A stretch of 13,055 nt of DNA from SIAJ01 sp036266155 (GTDB lineage: Bacteria; Planctomycetota; Planctomycetia; Gemmatales; Gemmataceae): contig DATANR010000454.1 of the NCBI GenBank assembly GCA_036266155.1, forward strand, positions 1 to 13,055, given 5' to 3'. A program made the position numbers and the translations under genes. Shown piece after piece: positions 7,040 through 13,041 of the stretch. The notes beneath the pieces were generated by a model, which had not been told where the DNA came from, ran no database searches, and saw only the letters and a list, made by a program, of their open reading frames with translations. Position 1 is the stretch's first letter. Each line of letters starts with the position of its first letter.

Positions 7040-7078
7040 TTGACGAGATGGCTTGCATTTCATTGCAAGAATCGTCAA
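7040..7078. other. Two-tier stem-loop in non-coding DNA
   Basis: TTGACGA (7040-7046) pairs with TCGTCAA (7072-7078). Inside it CTTGCA (7052-7057) pairs with TGCAAG (7064-7069) around the loop TTTCAT. The two stems are separated by a 5-by-2 internal loop. There is no coding frame and no flanking U-run. It could be part of a small RNA, a protein-binding site, or a decayed repeat. Confidence 0.4.
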
Positions 7079-7197
7079 CGCATATGCGCCAGAAGGCCAT
7101 CGGCAGGCCAAATTCGGGGTTCCTGGCACTAGAAGTGAAAACGCAGATTCTCGCTGCAAAGCACTACGAAGTAATTAGATGCGTCAGTTTTTTTCAG

Positions 7198-7237
7198 CAG
7201 AGATGGCCAACCCCAGTATGTGTGTTGGCCATCTCTG
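7198..7237 (-). terminator. Stem-loop after the cys operon
   Basis: CAGAGATGGCCAAC (7198-7211) and GTTGGCCATCTCTG (7224-7237) form a perfect 14-bp stem with a 12-base loop, 14 bp past the cysNC stop. On the minus strand the stem is followed by CTGAAAAAAACTG rather than a U-run, so it is not a classical intrinsic terminator. It more likely marks and protects the mRNA 3' end. A near copy of half the stem (TTGGCCATGTCT, 7242-7253) runs into the cysNC stop codon. Confidence 0.5.
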
Positions 7238-7251
7238 AATTTTGGCCATGT

Positions 7252-9174
7252 CTACCGCAGATAGCCGCGGGCTTTCATCAACGCCACGATGCTGCTGACG
7301 CTCTCGTCGACGCTGACCTCGTTGGTGTGCAGCACGAGGTCGGGGGCGGTCGGCTCCTCGAAGGCCGCCGACACGCCGGGCATTTGCGCGATTTTGCCTT
7401 CGTCGGCCAGCCGGTATGCGCCGCTCTGGTCGCGGGCACGCAGGACGTCCATCGGAGCGGTGCAGAACACTTCCAGCACGCGCTCGCGGCCGATCACCTG
7501 CTTCACTTTCGCGCGCACGGCCTCGTGCGGGGCCACGAACGCCGCGATGGTGATGATGCCGGCGTCGTTCATCAGCTTCGCGACTTCGGCCGAGCGCCGC
7601 AGGTTCTCCGAGCGGTCGTCGGCCGTGAAGCCGAGGTCGCGGTTCAGCCCCTGCCGCATGTTCTGGCCATAGAGCACCGTCACCGCCCGGCCCGCGTTCC
7701 ACAGGCGGCGCTCGAGCCCGTAGGCGATCCGGCTCTTGCCGCTGCCCGTCAAGCCGACGAGCAGCACCGTCGCCGGTACCTGACCGAAGCGCTCTTCGCG
7801 CTCGGCCGGCGCGATTAGGCTCTCGCGCAGCTTGAGACGCATCGCCGGTTCCGCCGTCCAGCCGTCACGGCCCGAGCCGGCCTCCAGGATCATGCCGGCG
7901 CCGACCGTGTTGTTCGTCAGCCGATCGATCAGGATGAACGCGCCGGTTGCCGGGTTGGCGCGATATGGGTCGCACGCCAGCGCCTGTGTCAGGCTGAGTT
8001 GCACGTGCCCGACCTCGTTCAACCCGAGCCGGGCGACGGTGCGGTGTTCCAGCGTGTTGACGTCGACGCCATAGCGGAACGCCGCGACCTCGGCCGTCAC
8101 CTGGCGCGTCGTCTGCTTGAGCGTGTATGTGCGGCCGGGCACCAGCGGCTGCTCGGCCATCCACACGACCATCGCCTCGATCTGGCTGGACACGTGCGGC
8201 TGGTTATCGGGGCGGACCAACATGTCGCCGCGGCTGACGTCGACTTCATCGGTTAGCGTCACCGTCACCGCTTGTGGTGCGAACGCTTCATCGAGTTCGC
8301 CGTCGTAGGTCGTGATGGACTTGACTCGGCTGCGCTTGCCCGACGGCAGCGCCATCACCTCGTCGCCCTTGCGGATGATGCCGGACGCCACGGTGCCGGC
8401 GAAGCCGCGGAAGTCGAGATTGGGGCGGATCACGTACTGGACGGGGAAGCGCAGATCGGTCAGGTTGCGGTCGCTGGCGATGTGGACCGTCTCTAGGTGA
8501 TCAAGGAGTGCGGGACCGTGATACCACGGCATGGCATCGCTCTTCGACGCAACGTTGTCGCCCTTGAGTGCCGACATCGGGATGAACGTGATGTCCGGCA
8601 AGCCAAGCTTGGCGACGAAGCCGGAGTAGTCGTCCTTGATCTTCTCGAAGACGTCTTGCGAAAAGCCGACGAGGTCCATCTTGTTGATGGCGACGACGAC
8701 GTGGCGGATGCCCAACAGCGACACGATGAACGAGTGCCGGCGCGTCTGGGTCTGCACGCCGTGGCGAGCATCAATGAGGATGATGGCGAGCTGGCAGGTC
8801 GAAGCGCCGGTGGCCATGTTGCGCGTGTACTGCTCGTGGCCGGGCGTGTCGGCGATGATGAACTTGCGGCGATCGGTCGAGAAGTAGCGATACGCCACGT
8901 CAATCGTGATGCCCTGCTCGCGCTCGGCCTTTAATCCGTCGGTCAAAAGAGCGAGGTCAATCTCGCCGGCCCCGGTGGTGCCGACCTTCTCGCTGTCGCG
9001 CTTCACGGCGGCGAGTTGGTCTTCGTAAATCATCTTCGTGTCGTGCAGCAGCCGGCCGATGAGCGTGCTCTTGCCGTCGTCGACGCTGCCGCAGGTCAAG
9101 AAGCGAAGGAGTTCTTTCCTTTGATGACGAGCCAGATAAGTGTGAATGTCTTCTTGACTCAGATCAACTTGCAT
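7252..9174 (-). CDS. cysNC: Bifunctional sulfate adenylyltransferase subunit 1 / adenylylsulfate kinase
   Basis: This 640-residue fusion has an EF-Tu-like GTPase (about 20-240) with the P-loop GSVDDGKST (29-37), switch motif DTPGH (109-113) and NKMD (164-167). Beta-barrel domains follow (about 240-455), then a C-terminal APS kinase domain (about 465-640) with P-loop GLTGSGKS (474-481). With CysD it forms ATP sulfurylase (sulfate + ATP to APS, driven by GTP hydrolysis); the kinase domain would phosphorylate APS to PAPS in the cytoplasm. The kinase motif normally reading LDGDNVR is LYGQNMR (501-507), losing both aspartates, while GLNRDLGF and SENLRR are kept. Later, KGLYKKAR and FTGI are replaced by SGAYRLAD and MPGV. 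The start fits the family, but no Shine-Dalgarno precedes it: upstream is only the CCAACTA-rich inverted repeat of the inserted unit. It is co-directional with cysD. Confidence 0.93.
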   Translation of the reverse strand: MQVDLSQEDIHTYLARHQRKELLRFLTCGSVDDGKSTLIGRLLHDTKMIYEDQLAAVKRDSEKVGTTGAGEIDLALLTDGLKAEREQGITIDVAYRYFSTDRRKFIIADTPGHEQYTRNMATGASTCQLAIILIDARHGVQTQTRRHSFIVSLLGIRHVVVAINKMDLVGFSQDVFEKIKDDYSGFVAKLGLPDITFIPMSALKGDNVASKSDAMPWYHGPALLDHLETVHIASDRNLTDLRFPVQYVIRPNLDFRGFAGTVASGIIRKGDEVMALPSGKRSRVKSITTYDGELDEAFAPQAVTVTLTDEVDVSRGDMLVRPDNQPHVSSQIEAMVVWMAEQPLVPGRTYTLKQTTRQVTAEVAAFRYGVDVNTLEHRTVARLGLNEVGHVQLSLTQALACDPYRANPATGAFILIDRLTNNTVGAGMILEAGSGRDGWTAEPAMRLKLRESLIAPAEREERFGQVPATVLLVGLTGSGKSRIAYGLERRLWNAGRAVTVLYGQNMRQGLNRDLGFTADDRSENLRRSAEVAKLMNDAGIITIAAFVAPHEAVRAKVKQVIGRERVLEVFCTAPMDVLRARDQSGAYRLADEGKIAQMPGVSAAFEEPTAPDLVLHTNEVSVDESVSSIVALMKARGYLR

Positions 9175-9204
9175 AGTTGGTAGTTAGTAGTTGGTAGTTG
9201 GTAG
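9173..9204 (+). repeat. Left inverted repeat of the insertion-like unit
   Basis: Heptamer-like repeats (ATAGTTGG, TAGTTAG, TAGTTGG, TAGTTGG, TAG) run inward from the cysNC start codon. On the minus strand this becomes a C/A-rich leader with no purine tract directly before the cysNC ATG, so it replaces the normal ribosome-binding region. Confidence 0.75.
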
Positions 9205-9210
9205 ATCGAA

Positions 9211-9570
9211 TCAGGTCGGGATAGAGCGGATGAGGCCATTGAGGACCTTTGCCAGCTCAATGATTTGGTCGGATAGGCGATCGTAGCGTTCCTGAGGAAT
9301 GTAGTCGAGACGTGTTGCCAAGATGACTTGAGTATCGATTTCCTGGAGGGAGCCTCGGGCAATGCACAGGAAGCGAACGAAATCCTGGGACGGCCCGCGG
9401 CCCTGTCCCTCGGCGATGTTACTGGGGATCGACACGGCCGCACGCCGGACCTGGTTCGTCAACCCGAACCGTTCATCATTCGGGAAAGCCGTCGTGGTTT
9501 GATAGACCTCGACAACCAAGTCCATCGCTTTCCGCCAGGCAATGAGATCTTTGTAGTTCTGAACTGCCAT
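9211..9570 (-). CDS. S23/IVP-type four-helix bundle protein
   Basis: This 119-residue protein belongs to the four-helix bundle family first seen inside 23S rRNA intervening sequences. It has the usual N-terminus YKDLIAWRKAMDLVVEVY, then FPNDERFGLTNQVRRAA, the diagnostic VSIPSNIAEGQGRG (46-59), and FVRFLCIARGSLQEIDTQ and the final helix. It has full family length (about 115-125) with no loss. AGGAG at 9578-9582, 7 bases before the ATG, confirms the start. Its molecular function is not established; relatives include the Avd protein that partners reverse transcriptase in diversity-generating retroelements, and a nucleic-acid binding role is often supposed. It sits between cysD and cysNC on the same strand and is enclosed by inverted repeats, so it looks like the cargo of a tiny mobile unit rather than a sulfate-activation gene. 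Confidence 0.9.
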   Translation of the reverse strand: MAVQNYKDLIAWRKAMDLVVEVYQTTTAFPNDERFGLTNQVRRAAVSIPSNIAEGQGRGPSQDFVRFLCIARGSLQEIDTQVILATRLDYIPQERYDRLSDQIIELAKVLNGLIRSIPT

Positions 9571-9584
9571 GTGCTATCTCCTGA

Positions 9585-9616
9585 CTACTAACTACCAACT
9601 GCCAACTACCAACTAT
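9585..9616 (-). repeat. Right inverted repeat of the insertion-like unit
   Basis: Read on the minus strand it starts ATAGTTGGTAGTTGGCAG and matches the left repeat with three substitutions (A/G, T/C and G/A). Its outer end shares one base with the cysD TGA. The inner end leads directly to the ribosome-binding site of the four-helix bundle gene. Confidence 0.75.
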
Positions 9617-10530
9617 CAGAAATAGCCTTCCCGCTTCTTCTGTTCCATCGACCCCGCCTCGTCGTGGTCGATCACGCGGCCCTGTCGCTCGGAGTTCCGC
9701 GCCAGCAGCATTTCCTCGATAATTTCCGGTAGCGTCGTCGCGGTGCTCTCAATTGCGCCGGTAAGCGGATAGCAGCCAAGCGTGCGGAAGCGGACGCGCT
9801 TCAGCATCGGCTGCTCGCCCGGCCGAAGGCGCATCCGATCGTCGTCGACCATGATGAGCGTGCCGTCGCGCTCGACGACCGGGCGGTCGGCGGCGAAGTA
9901 GAGCGGCACGATCGGGATGTTCTCGAGGTGGATGTACTGCCAGACGTCCAGTTCGGTCCAATTGGAGAGCGGGAAAACACGGATGCTCTCGCCCTTATTG
10001 ATCTTGTTATTGAAGAGATTCCAGAGTTCGGGCCGCTGGTTCTTCGGGTCCCACTGGTGCTGGCGGTCGCGGAAGCTGTAGACACGCTCTTTGGCCCGAC
10101 TCTTCTCCTCGTCGCGGCGAGCGCCGCCGAATGCCGCGTCGAACTGGTAGTGGTTCAGTGCCTGCTTCAACGCTGCCGTCTTCATGATGTCGGTGTGTTT
10201 CTTCGACCCGTGGTCGAACGGGTTGATGTTCTGCGTCTTTCCCTCCGGATTGATCCATACCTTCAGGTCGAGTCCCTGTTCGCGGCAAAATTGGTCGCGG
10301 AACTCGATCATCGCCCGGAATTTCCACGTCGTGTCGACGTGCAGCAATGGGAACGGCAGCCGGCCGGGGTGAAACGCCTTTTGGGCGAGGCGCAACATGA
10401 CCGCGGAGTCCTTGCCGATCGAGTAGAGCATCACCGGCCGTTCGAACTCGGCGGCAACCTCGCGAATGATGTGGATGCTCTCCGCCTCGAGGACTTTCAG
10501 ATGGGTCAAGTTGTAACTGCCGCTCGTCAT
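9616..10530 (-). CDS. cysD: Sulfate adenylyltransferase subunit 2
   Basis: This 304-residue protein is the catalytic subunit of the heterodimeric ATP sulfurylase, joining sulfate and ATP to APS in the cytoplasm. Visible motifs are the PP-loop VMLYSIGKDSAVMLRLAQKA (33-52, with SxGKDS), LLHVDTTWKFRAMIEFRD, AFGGARRDEEKSRAKERVYS (133-152), FPLSNWTELDVWQYI and the C-terminal LGCYPLTGAIES plus KKREGYF ending. This is the full standard length (about 300). AGGAG at 10536-10540, 5 bases before the ATG, supports the start. It is the first gene of the minus-strand cys operon, followed by the inserted four-helix bundle gene and cysNC. Only 75 bp separate it from the upstream WD40 gene on the same strand; I found no convincing promoter or sulfur-responsive site there. 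Confidence 0.96.
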   Translation of the reverse strand: MTSGSYNLTHLKVLEAESIHIIREVAAEFERPVMLYSIGKDSAVMLRLAQKAFHPGRLPFPLLHVDTTWKFRAMIEFRDQFCREQGLDLKVWINPEGKTQNINPFDHGSKKHTDIMKTAALKQALNHYQFDAAFGGARRDEEKSRAKERVYSFRDRQHQWDPKNQRPELWNLFNNKINKGESIRVFPLSNWTELDVWQYIHLENIPIVPLYFAADRPVVERDGTLIMVDDDRMRLRPGEQPMLKRVRFRTLGCYPLTGAIESTATTLPEIIEEMLLARNSERQGRVIDHDEAGSMEQKKREGYF

Positions 10531-10605
10531 CCGTACTCCTGCATGATCTGAAGCATTGATCCTATAGGACGTGCTTGGCTGGCGGGTAGGGCAATGCCGA
10601 ACGGC

Positions 10606-11670
10606 TTATTCCTTGTCTTTTGCCACCCGCGGCATCGGGCCGCGTTCGCCTTCGATGAGCTTGGGCGTCGGCAGCACGGCGGGCTCGTGCGGCTTCTCGG
10701 GCTTGCCCCAGATCTTGACCGTCTTATCCCAACTCCCCGCGGCCATGATCGGGGCCTTCGCGGCGAATGAAAGCGACAGCACCTCGCCGGTGTGCTTGAG
10801 CGTCTTGCGTTCCTTCCAGGTTTCGGCGTCGTAGAGGCGAATATCGGCGGGGCGGTTCCAATCGCCGTCGACGGTGGCCAGCGCGGTGCCGTCCGGCGCA
10901 AACGCCACCGACCAGACGTCGCCGGCATGGCCCTTCAGCGTCGCCTTCTCCAGCCGGCCGACCGTGTCCCAGACCTTCACCGTGCCATAGCGAGTGCCCG
11001 CCGCGACGAGCGCACCGTCGGGAGAGAACGCGACCGAGCGCACCTCGCCGGCATTTGGCTTCAAGACCGCCCGTTCCTTGCGGATGCCAATATCCCAAAG
11101 CCGCACGGTGCCGTCCGAACTGGCCGACGCGAGCGTCTCGCCGTCGGCCGAAAACGCGAGCGCGTTCACCCACGACTTGTGGCCCGTGAGCGTGGCGATC
11201 TCGCGTCCGAACGCCGGGTCCCACAAGCGGATGTCGCCGTCAACGCTGCCGGTCGCGAGCATCTTGCTGTCGTGGCTAAACGCGACCACGAGCACCGCGC
11301 CGTGGTGCGACTTCAGCACCTGTCGGCTCTCGCCGCTCTCCGGATCCCAAACGCGGGCCGTCTTGTCATGGCTCGCGGTCGCGTACCAGCGGCCGTCCGG
11401 ACTGATCGCGACGCCGACCACCGCATTCGTATGGCCGCGTAGCGTGTGGATCGGCTTACCGGTGAAGACGTCCCATACCTTCGCATGGTTGTCGGACCCG
11501 CCGCTGAGCATCAGCGATCCGTCGGCCGACAGCGCAACGCCGCCGACCCAGCCATCGTGGGCCTTAATCGTCTGCGGCTCCTCGCCCGCGGTGGGGATCG
11601 TGAGCGCGAACGCGGCGACCAACGCGAAAATTCGAGGCGCCATTCGGGCCGGGGTAATGACAGTTGCCAT
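10606..11670 (-). CDS. Secreted seven-repeat WD40 beta-propeller protein
   Basis: From the chosen start the protein has 354 residues: a signal peptide (hydrophobic RIFALVAAFALTIPTAG), then seven WD40 repeats. They begin at IKAHDGWVGG, RGHTNAVVGV, KSHHGAVLVV, TGHKSWVNAL, KPNAGEVRSV, KGHAGDVWSV and KHTGEVLSLS, and end in WD, LYD or IWG. Seven blades close one propeller, so this is a free-standing scaffold with no kinase or cytochrome domain, unlike many planctomycete WD40 proteins. The tail (residues about 320-354) is charged and Pro-rich. A longer frame starting at 11769 would hide the signal peptide and overlap the divergent gene, so I use the ATG at 11670; the ATG at 11643 is also possible. 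Neither has a good Shine-Dalgarno. The partner is unknown. It is divergent from the prenyltransferase-fold gene across 77 bp. Confidence 0.85.
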   Translation of the reverse strand: MATVITPARMAPRIFALVAAFALTIPTAGEEPQTIKAHDGWVGGVALSADGSLMLSGGSDNHAKVWDVFTGKPIHTLRGHTNAVVGVAISPDGRWYATASHDKTARVWDPESGESRQVLKSHHGAVLVVAFSHDSKMLATGSVDGDIRLWDPAFGREIATLTGHKSWVNALAFSADGETLASASSDGTVRLWDIGIRKERAVLKPNAGEVRSVAFSPDGALVAAGTRYGTVKVWDTVGRLEKATLKGHAGDVWSVAFAPDGTALATVDGDWNRPADIRLYDAETWKERKTLKHTGEVLSLSFAAKAPIMAAGSWDKTVKIWGKPEKPHEPAVLPTPKLIEGERGPMPRVAKDKE

Positions 11671-11747
11671 CGGGCGATTATCCGTGGATTGTGCGAGCGG
11701 GTCAAGCCGCGCTTGTCCAACGGGCCCGCCTGCGTTACGCTCTCCCC

Positions 11748-12773
11748 ATGAACGCGCTACGTATTTCACTTGTCATCGCCGTCTTCGCTGGTCCGCTGTT
11801 CGCCGAGGACAAGCCGCCCGTCAAGCCGACACCGCCGACGCCGGATCAGGTGCTCGAAGGCGTCCGCAAGTTCATCAAGCTCGCTGCCAAGGCGGATGGC
11901 TCGTTTCAACCCGGCGTCGATCGCGATTACGAAGGCATGTCCGACAGCGCATTCAGCGACATCGCGCCGACCGCGTACGCCGTCATCATCTCCAAGACCT
12001 TTGGTTGGAAGCTGCCGTACGAGGAGAACACGATCCTCTTTCTGCACTCACGACAGCGTGAGGATGGCTCGTTCGTGAACGTCGCCGGCACCGTCGATCC
12101 GAATTCGGCGGCGGGGCGCGCGTACAACACGACGATGGCGATCGTGGCTCTGAAGGCTCTGGGCGAGAAGCCGAAGTACGATCCGCTGCCCGTCTTCGAT
12201 AGCGTGCTGACTGCGGACTACAAAACGTTGCCGGCCTACATGACGAGCTTTTTCCCGCTCGCTTATCGGGCGAGCGGCCGCGAGATTCCGGCCGAGGCGG
12301 ACAAGAAGATCCGCGCTTTGATGGAGCAGGACGCGAACGGCTATCTCCACGAGCACGTCGCCGCGACGTTCCACGCGGCCCATTATTATCGGTTGACCGG
12401 CCGCGATACGCCGAAGGCCGATGCGATGGTCAAGCGCACGCTCGCCGATCAGATGGCGGACGGCAGTTGGGTGCGCAACCCGCTGGCCCGCGATCGGCAC
12501 GCCACGTTTGACGCGGTGTTCATCCTCAAGCAGCTCGGCGGCACCGAAGCGAGCCAGTCGGCGATGGACCTCGCGGCTTTCTGGTCGCTGACCTGTCGCA
12601 ACAAGGATGGCGGCTTCGGCCACATGCCCGGCAGCCGATCGGACATGGACGCGTGCTATTTCCATATCGGCACGATGGTCATGTCGGGCTTTTCGAAGCC
12701 AGTCGACCCGCTGCCGGCGGACGCGCAACTCTTGGGCTGGGGGCATCTGATGGGGGTTGTGAAGGGGAAGTGA
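11748..12773 (+). CDS. Secreted prenyltransferase-fold (alpha/alpha-toroid) protein
   Basis: This 341-residue protein has a clear signal peptide (MNALRISLVIAVFAGPLFAE), so the ATG at 11748 is right and the upstream in-frame ATG at 11664 is not. The rest consists of helical-pair repeats of the prenyltransferase beta-subunit / squalene cyclase superfamily, with turn motifs DGSF (50-53 and 106-109), AYNTTMAIVALKALG, DGSW (238-241), HATFDAVFILKQLGG and CRNKDGGFGHMPGSRSDMD. The sequence D301-A-C303-Y matches the Asp-x-Cys-Tyr zinc-ligand motif of protein prenyltransferase beta subunits. A candidate third ligand is H333 in GWGHLMG, although the spacing (30 residues after the Cys) is shorter than in the eukaryotic enzymes. 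The QW and DxDD motifs of squalene cyclases are absent. The activity is unknown: an exported lipid-modifying enzyme or a binding toroid. No Shine-Dalgarno is visible. Confidence 0.82.
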   Translation: MNALRISLVIAVFAGPLFAEDKPPVKPTPPTPDQVLEGVRKFIKLAAKADGSFQPGVDRDYEGMSDSAFSDIAPTAYAVIISKTFGWKLPYEENTILFLHSRQREDGSFVNVAGTVDPNSAAGRAYNTTMAIVALKALGEKPKYDPLPVFDSVLTADYKTLPAYMTSFFPLAYRASGREIPAEADKKIRALMEQDANGYLHEHVAATFHAAHYYRLTGRDTPKADAMVKRTLADQMADGSWVRNPLARDRHATFDAVFILKQLGGTEASQSAMDLAAFWSLTCRNKDGGFGHMPGSRSDMDACYFHIGTMVMSGFSKPVDPLPADAQLLGWGHLMGVVKGK

Positions 12774-12807
12774 ATCACAAGTTGTTGATTAGTGAGGCAT
12801 GGAATTC

Positions 12808-13011
12808 ATGACGACGATTGGTGTCACTCTGTCCGACGAGCGCCTGGTGCAGTTGCGCTCCTGGGCCGAACAGACGGGTGCGACTCCCGAAGACTTCTTA
12901 TCCCAGGTCATCGAAAGAATCCTCGATTGGCGAGAAGAGCAGTTTCGCGAAGCCATGGAATACGTTTTCAAGAAAAACGTCGAACTTTATCGGCGATTGG
13001 CCCAGTGCTAA
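12808..13011 (+). CDS. Small ribbon-helix-helix-like protein, possible orphan antitoxin
   Basis: This 67-residue protein begins MTTIGVTLSDERLVQLRSWA, a beta strand followed by a helix as in ribbon-helix-helix (CopG/Arc) DNA-binding antitoxins. It continues with TGATPEDFLSQVIERILDWR and a helical tail FREAMEYVFKKNVELYRRLA. I recall similar short planctomycete proteins with the tail EYVxKKNxELYRRLA next to Doc/Fic-type toxins; that is memory, not a search. Here nothing follows it inside the window for 44 bp, so the partner is either just beyond the end or missing. I use the ATG at 12808 because GGA lies 4 bases before it and the strand starts there. The ATG at 12799 (MEFM) would add three residues. 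It begins 34 bp after the prenyltransferase-fold gene on the same strand. Confidence 0.7.
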   Translation: MTTIGVTLSDERLVQLRSWAEQTGATPEDFLSQVIERILDWREEQFREAMEYVFKKNVELYRRLAQC

Positions 13012-13014
13012 TTT

Positions 13015-13041
13015 GCGAGCGCTCTCGCTTTCAAGTTGAAA
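13015..13041. other. Two short adjacent palindromes after the last gene
   Basis: GCGAG-CGCT-CTCGC (13015-13028) is followed directly by TTTCAA-G-TTGAAA (13029-13041). The first could act as a small terminator hairpin for the preceding gene, since three T's follow it. Both are short, so chance is possible. Confidence 0.3.

Larger units (their letters stand above)
6935..7251. other. 317-bp intergenic region with three stem-loops and no gene
   Basis: No open frame here has protein-like composition. The stretch holds the 6997-7020, 7040-7078 and 7198-7237 stem-loops, which together cover about a third of it, and a T7 run just before 7198. I found no tRNA-like fold and no convincing promoter. Confidence 0.5.
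9173..9616. mobile_element. 444-bp insertion-like unit between cysD and cysNC
   Basis: Two 32-bp inverted repeats, 9173-9204 and 9585-9616, match at 29 of 32 positions and bound a single gene. Each is built from TAGTTGG/TAGTTAG-type heptamers. The right end overlaps the cysD stop by one base and the left end overlaps the cysNC start by two, so the unit fills the entire operon junction. About 80% of it (9211-9570) codes for one four-helix bundle protein with its own ribosome binding site. It has no transposase and no visible target-site duplication, so if mobile it must move in trans or spread by another route. That it was inserted rather than ancestral is inference. Confidence 0.55.

Noticed and set aside
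7752..7782. Separate cysC gene start inside cysNC
   Set aside because: The GTPase and kinase parts are in one uninterrupted frame, and the family is commonly a CysNC fusion.
9173..9204. CRISPR-like array from the short repeated heptamers
   Set aside because: The units are contiguous, with no unique spacers, and occur as only two inverted blocks with no cas genes.
9211..9570. 23S rRNA intervening sequence
   Set aside because: The flanking genes are cysD and cysNC. No rRNA sequence is present, so only the protein family is shared.
9173..9616. Diversity-generating retroelement suggested by the Avd-like four-helix bundle protein
   Set aside because: There is no reverse transcriptase, template repeat or variable repeat in the window, and the protein matches the general S23/IVP family.
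10531..10605. Promoter or riboswitch upstream of cysD
   Set aside because: I could not find a -35/-10 pair with acceptable spacing or a recognisable SAM-riboswitch-like fold in these 75 bases.
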